Source: Sabellastarte sp. h YS-2021
Lineage: Eukaryota; Annelida; Polychaeta; Sabellida; Sabellidae
DNA: 64,000 bases
Direction of reading: 5' to 3'
Assembly (NCBI GenBank): GCA_964017235.1
Contig: OZ024938.1
Span: 57,527,816-57,591,815 of the forward strand
Shown here: positions 33,085-44,567 of the stretch, in pieces
How positions within the stretch are numbered: the first letter of the stretch is position 1
Layout: each line of letters opens with the position of its first letter
Position numbers and translations under genes: made by a program
Notes under the pieces: model-generated
Seen by the model: the letters and a program-made list of their open reading frames with translations, nothing else
Told to the model about the DNA's origin: nothing
Database searches by the model: none

Positions 33085-33242
33085 AGAATATAGAAATACA
33101 CAAGGGCGAGTGAGGGGTTATAGGAGATTTTACAATGATGAGCGATATTAGAATCAGAAAGGCGGAGCCGGAGTGATTGTGATGCACTCATCGTTGTAAA
33201 ATCTTCTATAAACCTGAGCTCGGCATTGTCTATTTCTATCAT
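33085..33242. repeat. palindromic MITE (hairpin), 158 bp
   Basis: The left arm AATATAGAAATACACAAGGG ... GAGATTTTACAATGATGAGC pairs with the right arm CTCATCGTTGTAAAATCTTC ... CATTGTCTATTTCTATC. The centre contains GGCGGAGCCGGAGTG. The whole unit folds back on itself. It has no coding potential. A related half (TTTTACAATGGTGATTGACC) lies near 33542. Confidence 0.7.
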
Positions 33243-33636
33243 GACAATATTTTAAAATTAATATTGCTTACGTTCTGCAAAGGTTTTTTGGAATAAACAT
33301 GTCTACATGACGGAAAATGAGTGGCTGTTCCATCATATGCATGCAAGGGAATGGGTTGCTTTTTGGAATATAGCAATATATGGAATATGTGTCATATCGA
33401 TTCTAACATGACATTTCATCATTTTTCACCTTTTTCCTTGTCTTCTTACTGTTTCGATGAAGATTGTACTGTATATTCTTCGTAAAAGTCAAGTGGGATT
33501 ATCGCCCACTTTCCTTTACTGGCTGTGAGGTTATGCTCAATTTTACAATGGTGATTGACCAATCAGAATCGCGGACACAACCGTGTCATGTTGGAATTTG
33601 CATTCACTCTTCCATTTGCATTCAAGACTTGGAAGG

Positions 33637-33789
33637 AGGTCCTCAGTGGCCTAGTGGTTAGCAAGTTTGGCATCTAATCATAGGCTGTCACCTCTGTGGG
33701 TTCGAGTCCCACAAGTGGCAATTCTGAGGACCTGTCCCAATATGACCCTGGCTGTTGAACGGGACGTAAAACCCCAACTTTGACCTTTG
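33637..33789 (+). repeat. SINE-1 (tRNA-derived), complete reference copy
   Basis: Full-length, 153 bp, with a perfect 15-bp target duplication TCAAGACTTGGAAGG (33622-33636 and 33790-33804). Box A is GTGGCCTAGTGGTTAGCAAG and box B is GGGTTCGAGTCCCACA. The 3' domain reads GTCCCAATATGACCCTGGCT then GTTGAACGGGACGTAAAACC and ends CTTTGACCTTTG with no long A tail. These ends define the family. Confidence 0.93.
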
Positions 33790-33919
33790 TCAAGACTTGG
33801 AAGGGATAACATCCAGAAAATCAAACTTTATTTTTTCATCTCCTTTGTGCAGATTTTTTCATTTTTAGTCTATTTTATTGTTGTCTTTTAGCTTACCACT
33901 TGCATAGATCGAGAAGATA

Positions 33920-34614
33920 AAATTTAATTTGCTTTTGGCAAAGAGTGATAGTGTACAAATACCCATCCAACTTCAGCGTTTGGAAGATAATGCATTTTTG
34001 AAGAACTTGCTGGAAGTTAATTCTCCTGGCCATGCTGAGCAAGATTCTGACGAAAATTCTTCGAGTAATGATTTGGACTGAAGTGGACTGTTAAATACTT
34101 CTGAAAGCGATGATGCGAGTACTCAAGTGTGTTCATATGATAGGCTTGTGGTAGATAGTCCCGGCACTTCTACTGGTATACCAAACATTTCTGATACTTA
34201 GCCTCTCATCAACCAAACTATTCTTCAGCAATTAACTGCTATCAATCAAAGGCTAGATAAAATGGACCAAAACGGTCAAAATGCCATCTGGCCCCCATAT
34301 ATCCAAAAGTAGAAGTGCTATGACTAAATAAAACAAAGTCGTGACACAGTCCGACAGTACACATCCAAGTAACCACTCTGCAAGAACACATTCAAACACT
34401 ACATATACACATACAGTACCTAGTACTGTGTTGTGGCCCACACTTGACCATTTGCGAGCAAATGACAATATACAGAAGGTGGTAGCTGATAGATTATCAG
34501 AACTTCAACACTTGAATGTCACAAAAATCAAATCTCAACGTGGTGGTGTTGAAGTCTTTGTAAAGTATAGGGCTAAGTGGCGGCACGAATATGTACTGGC
34601 TGGTTTTATCAGGC
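33920..34614 (+). pseudogene. decayed Gag-like/retroelement ORF fragment
   Basis: A plus-strand reading gives protein-like sequence broken by stops: LQRLEDNAFLKNLLEV, then SPGHAEQDSDENSS, then a stop, then INQRLDKMDQNGQ, another stop, and finally an open part (34341-34614) with TLDHLRANDNIQKVVADRLS and KIKSQRGGVEVFVKYRAKW then RHEYVLAG. The RGG-V-V-VK-K-WPHEYVL type motif is one I associate with proteins encoded beside tyrosine recombinases in invertebrate retroelements. That association is from memory and would need a search. It ends where a foldback fragment begins near 34600. Confidence 0.5.
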
Positions 34615-34815
34615 TAGTTTTTCTAGAGATATAGCTTTTATGCAAATTTGATGAAGCTAGCTGGAATATTTCAAGATTTAGAGCACCTTTATGATTTTCA
34701 AACAATTGTCTATGGCAGCCATTTTGTTTTTCTATAGCCATGAACATTCCCAGCTAATTTGGTGAAGATATCATTATAAATGAATGAGATATTAAGTTTT
34801 GTGTGATGAACTGAT
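34600..34815 (-). repeat. foldback element fragment
   Basis: GATGAAGCTAGCTGGAATAT, TTTAGAGCACCTTTATGATT, GGCAGCCATTTTGTTTTTCT and AAATGAATGAGATATTAAG match the inverse of 6650-6870 in the foldback element. Only one arm and the inner part are present. Confidence 0.65.
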
Positions 34816-35383
34816 GCATGTATCCACTTACGAACTCATGAACAGAAGGCGTTTTATAATCTCCCGACAATGGCCTTTGGCTGCTGGAGGGAGATAATAA
34901 ACTGAAAATCACCAAACCATTTGTACATAACACAATATTGTGTACCTATCTAGTTTAAGAAAGGCTTACATGCGCCAATACAGTAATGGAACTTTGTTTT
35001 CACCATTCAAACATCTACTTGACGTTATTTATTCATGTAATAAATTAGTAAATACAGCTTACTACTATCACTGCTACTAATGATGTACCAGTAGCCTTGG
35101 TGAGGCTTATTCTAGAAAGATATAACAGTTGATAGAGTATTATTATATTTCAAAATGCATCATTATATCTCAGTGCCAGATACACATCAATTTGACTGGA
35201 TTAAATCTGATCACATGACCTTTTATAAATGCAATATAGCAAAGATAAACCATGTCAGGCGGCCATATGACTTTTCGCGGTCTTGCGTTCTGATGAAAAT
35301 CGGCTATTTCTGTCCTTCCTTAAAACATTAAATATTGGCTTTAATTGTAAAACATATATACCATATACACATTATGTGTATCA
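34816..35383. other. non-coding spacer
   Basis: No recognisable feature. Confidence 0.4.
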
Positions 35384-35645
35384 GCACCTCTGTCAAGGTG
35401 GACATGTTGTAGTGGCGTGCATTTGTTTGTCTGTTTGTTCACATAATAGCTGGAAAACTTATTGACGAATTGCTTGGATAAAATATTGACAATGACATAA
35501 GAAAGAGATAATTTGATTTTGGTGGTGATCCAGACCACCGCTCGGATTCAGAAATGTTTTAAAGTATATTTTATAATTGCACTCATAGACAACAATGAAG
35601 GTGTTGGGCCTTGACATAGTTGTGCACTCTCTCAGTGCTCTTGAT
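35384..35645 (+). repeat. interspersed repeat 'ACCTCYGCCAAGG...GAGTGCTCTTG'
   Basis: CACCTCTGTCAAGGTGGACA at the start, TTTGTCTGTTTGTTCACATA inside, and GTGCACTCTCTCAGTGCTCT at the end. It is collinear with 29884-30142. Confidence 0.55.
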
Positions 35646-37290
35646 TTAAAAATCTTAATCAGAAGAATTATTTTTATCAATAATTTGTGGTCTAACTCTC
35701 ACAACTCATCAGGTTTTTATAGCTTTTTTCAACTTTATTAGATTGATAAAATATTTGTTACTGTTAGAGGGCTGTATCAGGATCTATGGCCCATGGACAG
35801 AACAGTATTTTGAGATCTATCATAGGACTGTAAATGTTGATACAGCCTTCTTAACATATGTTATTCTGTAAGCTTGTATGTGACAATGTGTTCTTGAATG
35901 TCACTCAAAGTCAGTGAACTTTCATACATATTTCAGAGGTTGACAAGAGTATGAAGTATGGCATATCTACCACTGTCAACTAAAACTTAACTAATCTAAT
36001 CTGTTGCTTTGTAGGTGTAATATCTTTTCCACGTGGGGGAACTTGTCCAGGGTTGTGGTGTGAACGTGGGGAAGATGTTAAATGGGGAATTTTAAGCTGA
36101 AGAGATGGATCTTAAGATGGTTCTTAAACAGTACTACAGCGGGTCTGGTTCTTACATGAAGAGAGTTCCAAAAGGAACTGAATAACTGAACGACTTATTC
36201 ATGGGATTTGTGAATTTTATAGTTGAACTTAAGTTTTGGACATCTGGGTCTGGTCTTTGTAGACGAGATGCACTGGTGTATACTGGTTAGCCATGTTTTA
36301 GAAATTTGTACATGATTAGCCCAATTTTGAACTGTATTTAACTAAGAACCAGCAGTATTTTTAATTGTATGGTAATGTGAGAAGAACTGGAAGATTGCTG
36401 GAGTCTCCTGAACTGGAAGTATATGAGTGAAGCATAAGGGAATTACAGTAGTTCAATCAACTACTCAAAAGAGCATTTGCCAGAAATACTCATATTTTTT
36501 TCTAAATCAAAACAAATATTTCACTAGCACAACAGCTTGATCATCTGTAACAATCCAGATTTTTGTCTGATCCAACAGGTAGGTTTTATTATCCCAGGGA
36601 CTCAGATTTTTAGCATTTCAGTTCACATTTTTATTTAAACATCAATTTCAGCTCATCTTATTGATCGTACATTGGCAGGTGGTTTAATTCCTTTCTTATT
36701 CTTCCAGATAGTAGCAGTTACAATGTAAAAGGTTTTGGAAAGACTAACCTGCACCATAATGGCATGTGCTGTAAACGACTAAGTTATCTTCCAGTCTTGA
36801 AAATGCCATAATAACTGAATAAATTCTGTGAAGCAAATTTTTATACTATACAACTAGTATAAACAAAGGTTTTAGACTATACAACTAGTATAAACAAAGG
36901 TCCTAGTGTAAAATAGCTTCTCCTTAGTCCATAGTCGACAGCTTAGTCTTTTGTAAGGCTCAAATTTTACCATCTTTCTGTCAAACATCTATGTAACTAC
37001 TTGATATTCATAATGTACTTGCATATGTTGGGAAGATATAAGCTCATCAGACGGAGATCAGTATGCTGGAGTAAAACCCGTATATCTAAGAGTATGTTCT
37101 ATAAACTGAAGTTTTATAACACAAACTGGAGCCTCCCTCTAATTGCAAAGAGACTTAAGCCTTTAACAGGGATATTGAGAGGTCAGGGAACATCACCCAT
37201 TCTTCTGTCAAATGTGATTGTAAACATCATAGTGTGTTAATGTTAAGTGTCAAATAGTTAATAAGCATATTGCATACTGTTTTAATATAG
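35646..37290. other. non-coding stretch with a 31-bp tandem pair
   Basis: ACTATACAACTAGTATAAAC is repeated with a 31-bp period at 36845 and 36876. Around 36400-36440, GGGAATTACAGTAGTTCAAT looks like 3'-terminal LINE sequence, but I cannot confirm it. No gene recognised. Confidence 0.45.
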
Positions 37291-37402
37291 CTTTGCCTTT
37301 GATGCTTCCACTGTTTTGGAAGGCTCTTCCTATTGCACACCTCCCCCTCTACGGGCTCTTTCGAAAAGAAGCTTAAATCTTACCTCTACTTCAAGGTATA
37401 CC
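37291..37402 (+). pseudogene. LINE ORF2 C-terminal remnant
   Basis: One frame gives LPLFWKALPIAHLP and, after a frame change, FEKKLKSYLYFKV. Together these match the pattern of the last residues of many non-LTR ORF2 proteins (LWNSLP ... FKKxLKTYLF). Only this tail survives, and it is frameshifted. Confidence 0.4.
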
Positions 37403-37424
37403 CATCTTATAGGCTTGTTGTTAT

Positions 37425-37900
37425 GGCGATCTGATTATTAACCTACCTCCTGAATTAAAAGAAAAATAAAGACATTCATGATCCATGGGTGTTGTTTAGG
37501 ATAGATTTCTGATATTTCCCAGAAAACTTTCTGAATGACATTGTGATTGGCTCAATAAGTTTTCTAATAGGTTTCCGACAAGTTTGCGATAGTTTTCCAA
37601 TCTATCTAATTGGTTATCAAACCTTAGGGATTGACTTTAGAATTGCCTTCTCAATATTATGGTTTGTAGCAGATTCCCGAATGCAGGATCTAATAAGAAT
37701 TGGGAAAGGTTTACGATGAAATTCAAACTTTAATTTTTTTTGTAAACTGATCCTGATTGACTTCCAAATGCATTCAATCAGGAACCAACCAGGAAGTACA
37801 CAAACTTCTCTATTTGATCATTCCAATTGTAGTTTGTGATGACTTTAAAATCATTCTGAATTAAAAGATGGACTACCAGAATGGGGATAATGAGAGATCG
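37425..37900 (+). repeat. MITE family C copy, diverged
   Basis: GTTATGGCGATC, CCTACCTCCTGAATTAAAAG, ATCCATGGGTGTTGTTTAGG, GTTTGCGATAGTTTTCCAAT and GGTTTACGATGAAATTC are in the same order as in 25486-26088. The right end is unclear. Confidence 0.5.
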
Positions 37901-38443
37901 TATTCCAATCCGGGCCACGACCATAGAGGTACAGCCATATAAGACTCTGTATCAATCTGGCTTTATGGTGCCTGACCATTTTGCCAACCCTGGGTACCAC
38001 AGTTGGTTGTTTGTTGCTGTTGTCCTTTAGATTCCCCTTAATACAGATGAGATTAAGTGTCATAAAAGTCAAATTAGGTTTAGAATATATGAGTTTATGG
38101 CGAAATTCACTGTCAAATAGATGGGCGGCAATACCTCGACAGTCAGTTGTGTCTGTATATATTATTGTAGATAATGATCAAAAGGCCCTATAACAGTTGT
38201 GATTAGATTAGATTAACTAATATCTGGGATTATTATTCATTATCATATATCCATAATCAATTCAAAAGCATCTGTGTTTACAAGGTCTTATTTACTTTAG
38301 CCACACTTGGCGGAAATGCCTCACTTTGCAGGAGATCCAACAAAAAACTTGTAAATTGCCAATGCTTAAATAAATATTTGCTCAAACCCGGAGATTTCCT
38401 TTGTCTATTTGGGTTTTAAAGCTCCATTGGGACATTTAAAAAC
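37901..38443. other. upstream region of the 38.4-kb gene
   Basis: No clear promoter element. An AT-rich non-coding stretch precedes the proposed start codon at 38444. Confidence 0.35.
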
Positions 38444-41400
38444 ATGGATCAGACCTTAGTTATAGTTCCGAGAATAATGTTGACACATATGTTTTGTTGG
38501 ATATTGTTTTCGTCAGGACTGATTTATATAGGTAAGTTACAGCACTAGAGTTTCTCAGTTGACTCAAATGATCTGGGAAATGAAATGAAATTACTAAAAT
38601 GGTTTGAAATGAGCCAATGCAAAATGATTTTTAATTTTACCTGAATCAGAAAATATGATTAGCATGTAGTACAGGACCTCATTTACAACAATATCACTTT
38701 ATTATTTCCAGAGCTACTTTCAAAATTTTACATTCACTCTAAAGTATTCTGCATTCAGTAATTCGTATATTGCTTTTCTGTTTATTGTTTTATTGATACA
38801 ATTTTATCATTTACATTTGAAAAACACAATAACTGGAGAGTCCATATTTGCAACAGTATATCTAAAAATTACCAAAAAAGCAAAGGTATTTGTTTCATTG
38901 TATTTTGATTAGAGTGCAACCACCAGGTGACCATATCCAAATACCTGAAGGAAGACACCTTTGTAAAAGCACATGGCGGGCAGAGATATGGAACATTTGG
39001 GCATGGTGTTATCAGCAGTCACCAGCCAGTGCAGAATACCAGAAGATGTGCTGCCATGTGTACTTCTGCTGAAACCAACGACCAGTATGATAGTGTTTGT
39101 TGGTCTTATCAATACAATGACGTCACCAAGACGTGTGATCTATTTGCTGCATGGTTTGCTGGCAATATTTTGGAGGAAGTTAGGTTTGGCCTGACCAAAG
39201 CAGCAATTGCAAGCGTCTCGGTGTATTCGGGTAAGGTGGCTATAGTGACTTTAATTGATTTAACAATTTCATCTATTGATAATATATCTTTGTACTGCAG
39301 GACTCAAAGCACTATAATATTTGAAATATCCCATTCTCACAATACAAGTACAGCCCAAGCTTTTGAACCTGGTACAATGTTACAGAAATGCCAGCAAAGG
39401 AGCTTCCGAAATATTTTTTTCATAATCTTCGGAAAAGCTGTCCTAATGATGGCATCCCCAAAAGCTTGTCGAAAAGGCTCAAACAAAACTCCAAACTAAC
39501 AAAATATATACATTTTTATACTTCTAAAACGTTTATTTACAAGTAAAATATTTTATGCATTATATAAATTGTTAAAAATATTGTACCCACTTACTTCTTT
39601 CCCCTACTTTTCATAAATATGCATTCCTATATATAGGTTTATTTATCACATTTCCTAGCTATCATCTATGTAAGTATTTAATTTCTGCTTAGCGAGCTTA
39701 TCCTTATGTCTCTGAACTGAAACTTCAAATTGGGAGAATAGACATTGAAAAATGAGCTGACCGGTGTATCATTCCTACAACACCTCTTCAGGTGTATTTT
39801 GTAGTACAGTTTGTCAGAGGTTATAGGAGATTTTTCAAACATTTGAAAAAAAACTTCCTCCAATGCAAATCTCTTTCTGAGCTGTGTTGAATCACCATGA
39901 AGACATCCTACCAAAATATGAATCCCACCTTTGCCATGGTTTCTAAGACTTTACCACATTTGCCACATTCTTCAATTTAACACCTTCCTGAGAAAAGGAT
40001 GTTTTATTTACCTTCTGCGATAGTAAGATACTGCTGTAAATCCATGGGTGGGTAGAACATACATTAGATGACTCAATTGCTAGATATTAAAACAGCCAAC
40101 CCAATGAAAGGTGTTCGATGGTGTAGTGGGTAACACACTGACCTTCCACCTCTGAGGTCTGTTGTTCAAACAATAGACCTTATATTGGGAATTGGTATTT
40201 GCTTACCAATACCAGGCATTGTACAGTGCTGAACCTTAATCGACTAGTATGTACTGGTTTCCTCTGCTCTTAAATTCAAACTACCTGCTGTGATACAACC
40301 TATACAATGTGATGGAAGCGATGTTAAACCCAAATGAATTAACATAAGGAGGGTGTAAAACTTGCCTTTGGGAAGATGTCCTCTAAGTTATGAAACACAA
40401 AGTCTTCTTCCTCTCATCAAATTTCTGCCTTAATCCCTAGGGAAGGAGCAAACTGCTTCATTGACTTGACTTGTAGAACTAATTCCATTGGACAAGATTA
40501 CTTGTCTTTATGTTTAAAGTCGTAGCACCCTGGAGGTAAGTCATAGCTACCTAAACATTAGTCTTAGATTGACTTACTGTGCAAAATACCAGTCGTGACA
40601 ACTTTGGACAGAAATGGTCACTCGCACAGAGACTTTTAAAACTTACTTGCACAGAGACTTAAAGCTTTTAAAAATTGCATAAGCATCTACGCTCGTTTTG
40701 ATTGTCCTCCTGACCTTTACAACTGAAAAGATAACGATTACATTTGGCAATACGGTATTTGAGTTGCTCGAGAAGCAAAGTAGTTACAGTTTAACTGGGC
40801 TAAAAGGCGAATATCAGGCAACTGTGTAACCCCAAATGCCCTTTGCAGTATTTAGATTACATGTTGGTGCAATGTCAATTACCACATTGACCCCTTTCTA
40901 AATTATTAACAACACTCCAGATCACAAATTTTCACCGCATTCAAAATATATCGAATGTAGTATATATATTTTGAATTTAAATACGAAATATATCTATTTA
41001 CTTGTTAATGCCGTATTTATTTTTAAAACTTGCAAATATTTACAGAATTTACATTTGACAAATAGACTTCATTACCAAGGTCAAACACAATAAAAAACGA
41101 CAAAAATCGACTAGTGCATGAGTATATATGACCTCAAAGATTGTTTGTATTCTGATGGCACTACAATTAGGTCAGGTCATTTCCTATTTCACATTGTGAT
41201 CTGAAGTATCATGAATGACCACATCTGAATTGGCCTAATGACACACAAAGAAATAAAACAACAATGTTAACAGATTATTCCAAAACTTTGTTTCAGCGGT
41301 AGAATGTACATACGATGATGCAGTCACCATGTGCCAATCCCTCCACATATCAGGAATTCTCATCAACAGCTTGATTACTGGGAGCTATTCCATCACGTCA

Positions 41401-41607
41401 CAAGAGCTGTGGCAAAGACCAGTCTACCAACACAGTAGTGGTGGCATCTTTGTATATTTCTCACATGAATTTGGTAGATACTTTATAGGACCAGCTGCTC
41501 ATGTGTATATTGGTGATAATATTTATTACCATTATAGTGATCCGACCAGATCTTGTTACCCTACCCAGTCAGACTTTTCTGACATCACAGTAGTGTGCAT
41601 ACCCTAA
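38444..41607 (+). CDS. secreted cysteine-containing protein with PAN/apple-like region
   Basis: A three-exon gene: 38444-38531 (donor GTAAGT), 38913-39230 (acceptor TTTTGATTAG, donor GTAAGG) and 41297-41607 (acceptor TTTGTTTCAG, stop TAA). Both introns are phase 1, and the joined frame is 717 nt, or 238 residues. Exon 1 encodes a signal-peptide-like segment with a hydrophobic core (MFCWILFSSGLIYI). Exon 2 has Cys pairs and the phrases RRCAAMCTSA, VCWSYQYND and KTCDLF, in the C..C..C-x-[FY]-x-Y..C-x-[LF] order of PAN/apple-like domains. Exon 3 starts VECTYDDAVTMCQSL and ends SCYPTQSDFSDITVVCIP; I do not recognise its fold, though it may be lectin-like. Exon-per-domain organisation with phase-1 introns fits an extracellular modular protein. 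Function is unknown; binding of carbohydrate or protein outside the cell is a guess. Confidence 0.72.
40110..40338 (+). repeat. SINE-2 (tRNA-derived) in intron 2
   Basis: Head GATGGTGTAGTGGGTAACAC, decayed box B TGTTGTTCAAACAATAG, body with AGTATGTACTGGTTTCCTCT, and 3' domain ending GAAGCGATGTTAAACCC. It lies in the second intron of the secreted-protein gene, in the sense orientation. Confidence 0.75.
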
Positions 41608-41808
41608 AAGCTGGTAGTTCAAGAAGTGTTTATTGGATTAGGGATGCCAGATCAGCCGTTAGGTATTGTGAGATTTATTACATAAGGACACAGTTCATCT
41701 CTTTGTCACTATATATTAGACATTATTGTAATTGTTATGCAAATATATGTCATGGTAGAAAGTCCAATCTGGTAGGAGATTTGGGTATTGCTCTGTGGTC
41801 CGAAATCT

Positions 41809-41814
41809 AATAAA
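41809..41814 (+). terminator. candidate polyadenylation signal
   Basis: AATAAA about 200 bp after the stop codon of the secreted-protein gene. It is the first canonical hexamer I noticed downstream. Confidence 0.45.
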
Positions 41815-42469
41815 GGTGGTAAACATTCCAGTCTAGATGTTGAAACTCTGGATGAGTTGACCGGACAACAAGCTTTACATACTCAAACTAACTGGGTAGC
41901 TGTCACAAGCAAATGTTGCTGTAGAAGCATAAATGTTAAGTGCGCAACTAAATGCCATATAGGAAGTGACTGCTGTCAAATTTAATTGGCTAAAACTGTA
42001 TTTTGTATAACACTTGTTATGGGGTATTTAAATATTAACATTAGTTAGTAATGTCCATATTACAGATTTTCCTTAGAAAATGGTGGGATTTGATGTTGAT
42101 TGGGAAATTCTTAAAATGTCGGGATTTGATGTTGGTTGTGAAATTCTTAAAATAGACTAAATATTTCAGTTTCTTTCATTTTAAATTATGTTAAATCTTT
42201 GTTTCAGTAAAATATTTTCTTTAATATGTGTTTTCTTCATTTATGAAAGTTGCACCTTGCTTAAATGACAGATATATATCTATAGAAGGCCCACTTTTTG
42301 CGTTTCCAGTGGACTTTCTTTGAAGTTTTTATTGACTTTCTACACAGATTACTTTCTGGTACACAGAGCAATACCTAAATCTCTGAGATTGGAATTTTGC
42401 CGATGGACATTGCAATTGCAAGTTTGCTGATGGACATTGCAATTGCTTCAAAAAGTCTTCAAAAAGGCT
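41815..42469. other. non-coding stretch with short tandem pairs
   Basis: A 40-bp imperfect tandem pair (GGGATTTGATGTTGATTGGG / GGGATTTGATGTTGGTTGTG) lies at about 42083-42160. A 25-bp pair (GATGGACATTGCAATTGC) lies at about 42400-42445. No gene recognised. Confidence 0.5.
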
Positions 42470-42843
42470 TCTGATATGTTTGCGTTAGTTTTCCAATCCG
42501 TCTGATTGATTTATGAACCTTTAAAATAAGATACCTTAAGATGGGTTTAAAAGTGAAAAGATGACTTTAGGAGTGAAATGACAGGTTTAAGATGATAAAA
42601 ACCTGATGAGGATCGAGAGCAGTTTGCGCTAATTTCAAATGATTTTATATTGTCATAAACTGTTACTGATGGACTTACAAATGCATCTCACCAGGAACAC
42701 ACATCAGGAAGTACTGTAACTTCCTTACACAAAGGGTTTGCGATGACTTTAAGATTATTCTGAATGCAACGATTTATCTCGCGAAACGGAAATATTTGGG
42801 ATCTTCATCGTGGAGGATGAGCGCAATAATGGAACAGCCCTAT
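42470..42843 (+). repeat. MITE family C copy, left part lost
   Basis: GTTTGCGTTAGTTTTCCAAT, CAGTTTGCGCTAATTTCAAA and the right TIR GAGCGCAATAATGGAACAGC are collinear with the complete copy at 25486-26088. Confidence 0.55.
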
Positions 42844-43504
42844 TATTTAGAGTTCATCTTTGCATCTATACACTGGGTAATACCTAGATATCACACTGTT
42901 TAGTGCTGGCGATTATTATATTATTTAATGTACATATGAATGTAAATTATTTAACTCATCAGGGCTAGTTTGTTCCTCGATGCATTTTGAGTTATGACAG
43001 TATCCATAAGGTTTAAGTCATCATTTCTATTTGGGTAGGACCCATTGGACAAAACACAGACTACTTTTTCAGGATGTGTTAACTTTTTCAAAATGTTTGA
43101 AAAACCTTACATATGTCGACTACAATAGACCCTACACATTTGTAATATGTGTATATATCTCTAGAAAGGAAGTTTTGGTCTCACTACAATCTATGCAGAA
43201 ATCTAGTGCTTAAAAGTAAAGGATTTATTATGTTCACCGATGCCACCTTACTTTGTATATGTTTTACAGCTAATTGTTTTGCATTCTATATGAAAATTTG
43301 AACTTAGTTAACTTAATATTCACACTAAGGGGTGGATAAAAAGTTTAAACTAAGCCTTCTGATGTACATATTTAACTTTATTGCTCAAGGAAACAAAATA
43401 TGGAATCCTAGTCCTGTGAACACCTGTCATATATGTTTGTATTCTCTTATGAGTTTATGTGGTAAGACATTATAACATGTTTTTCAGTATGTACCAAGTT
43501 GAAA

Positions 43505-43700
43505 TCATGAGAACATCAGGTGAGCACACCATCTTGTGAGAACGACATCGCCTCATGAGCACCATTTATTTTCTCATGAGCACAGCTAATTATCTTATGA
43601 TCAAGATGTAATAAGCTGTGATCACCAGTTGATGTGGTGACCACCAGGAAATAAGTCATGAGCACCACATTGTCTAGTGATCGCAAAAAATAAGGGGTGA
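43505..43700. repeat. degenerate minisatellite, 'TCATGAGCACCA' type
   Basis: Six or more imperfect units of about 28-30 bp carry TCATGAGCACCA or the variant TGTGATCACCAG. Units degenerate to about 43830 (TCATGCTCACAAAATG). Confidence 0.55.
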
Positions 43701-44172
43701 ACAGCATATCATTTAGTAATAAGTTTCATTTATAATAATTAAGTCATGATGATGTCTTTTCATGAGAACTTCTAATTACCATCATATATTAAATCATGCT
43801 CACAAAATGTTGTAGCGATCACAACTTAGTACACGTTCAAATAAGAATCCCAATGTTACATTAACGGTTGTCCCCCTTCATCCCTTGCGTGTACATTTTA
43901 GTTTAGCACATGAAAGCTTGTGAGAAATTTTAAGACTTGAAAAGTTGTTACATGTGCAAAGATGTTTCTGTTCTGTGCCATATGTATCTTACCCAAAGAC
44001 AAATCCTGACTTACTAAACCTAATGGATACTACTAAAATAAGAAATGCGTCAAATAAGCTCCGGTAAGATCAACATTATGGGTTTATATGTAGCATGTGA
44101 GGCCAGAACAGTTTGAACTAGGTATTAGTAATTGAAAGTGTTACACTTTACTATGTCATAAAATAAGGTCAC

Positions 44173-44178
44173 TTTATT
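44173..44178 (-). terminator. candidate polyadenylation signal for the receptor gene
   Basis: TTTATT on the plus strand is AATAAA on the minus strand, about 390 bp past the receptor stop codon. The region is AT-rich, so chance occurrence is likely enough to keep this tentative. Confidence 0.3.
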
Positions 44179-44567
44179 ACACTTCCTACTATAATAAAGT
44201 TTATGTTTTAAAAAGTAAGAGACTCTTTAAAACCAACTTTGGTACTTGTACTATATCTAACACATACAGTTTTCATTTGATGTTCCTCTGACATTAGTAC
44301 TTCTCATCAATTATGTGACTTAGAAAATCATTTATCAATGGCTGAACCATAAAATGGCACAAACCCTTATTTAGCACAAAGATGATATAAAAATATACTA
44401 TGATTTGGACAGGTTTTGTGCACAAATTTACAATAATTTGTATTTCTAGAACAACATGCCTCAAATGCTTTATGCAGGCACATAATGCCATCTTTCTTCA
44501 CAAAAATGCATTAGTATCTAACTAAGGCTTTCCCATAATACAAAATTACAAAGTTTCTTGCTCTTAT

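Noticed and set aside
33637-33710. Possible genuine tRNA gene (good box A and box B)
   Set aside because: It is the head of a SINE with a 3' domain and target duplications, and the acceptor-stem pairing of a real tRNA is absent. The same applies to the other tRNA-like heads.
43505-43830. Regularly spaced repeats that could suggest a CRISPR-like array
   Set aside because: Units are contiguous and degenerate, without unique spacers of constant length, and the genome is eukaryotic. This is a minisatellite.
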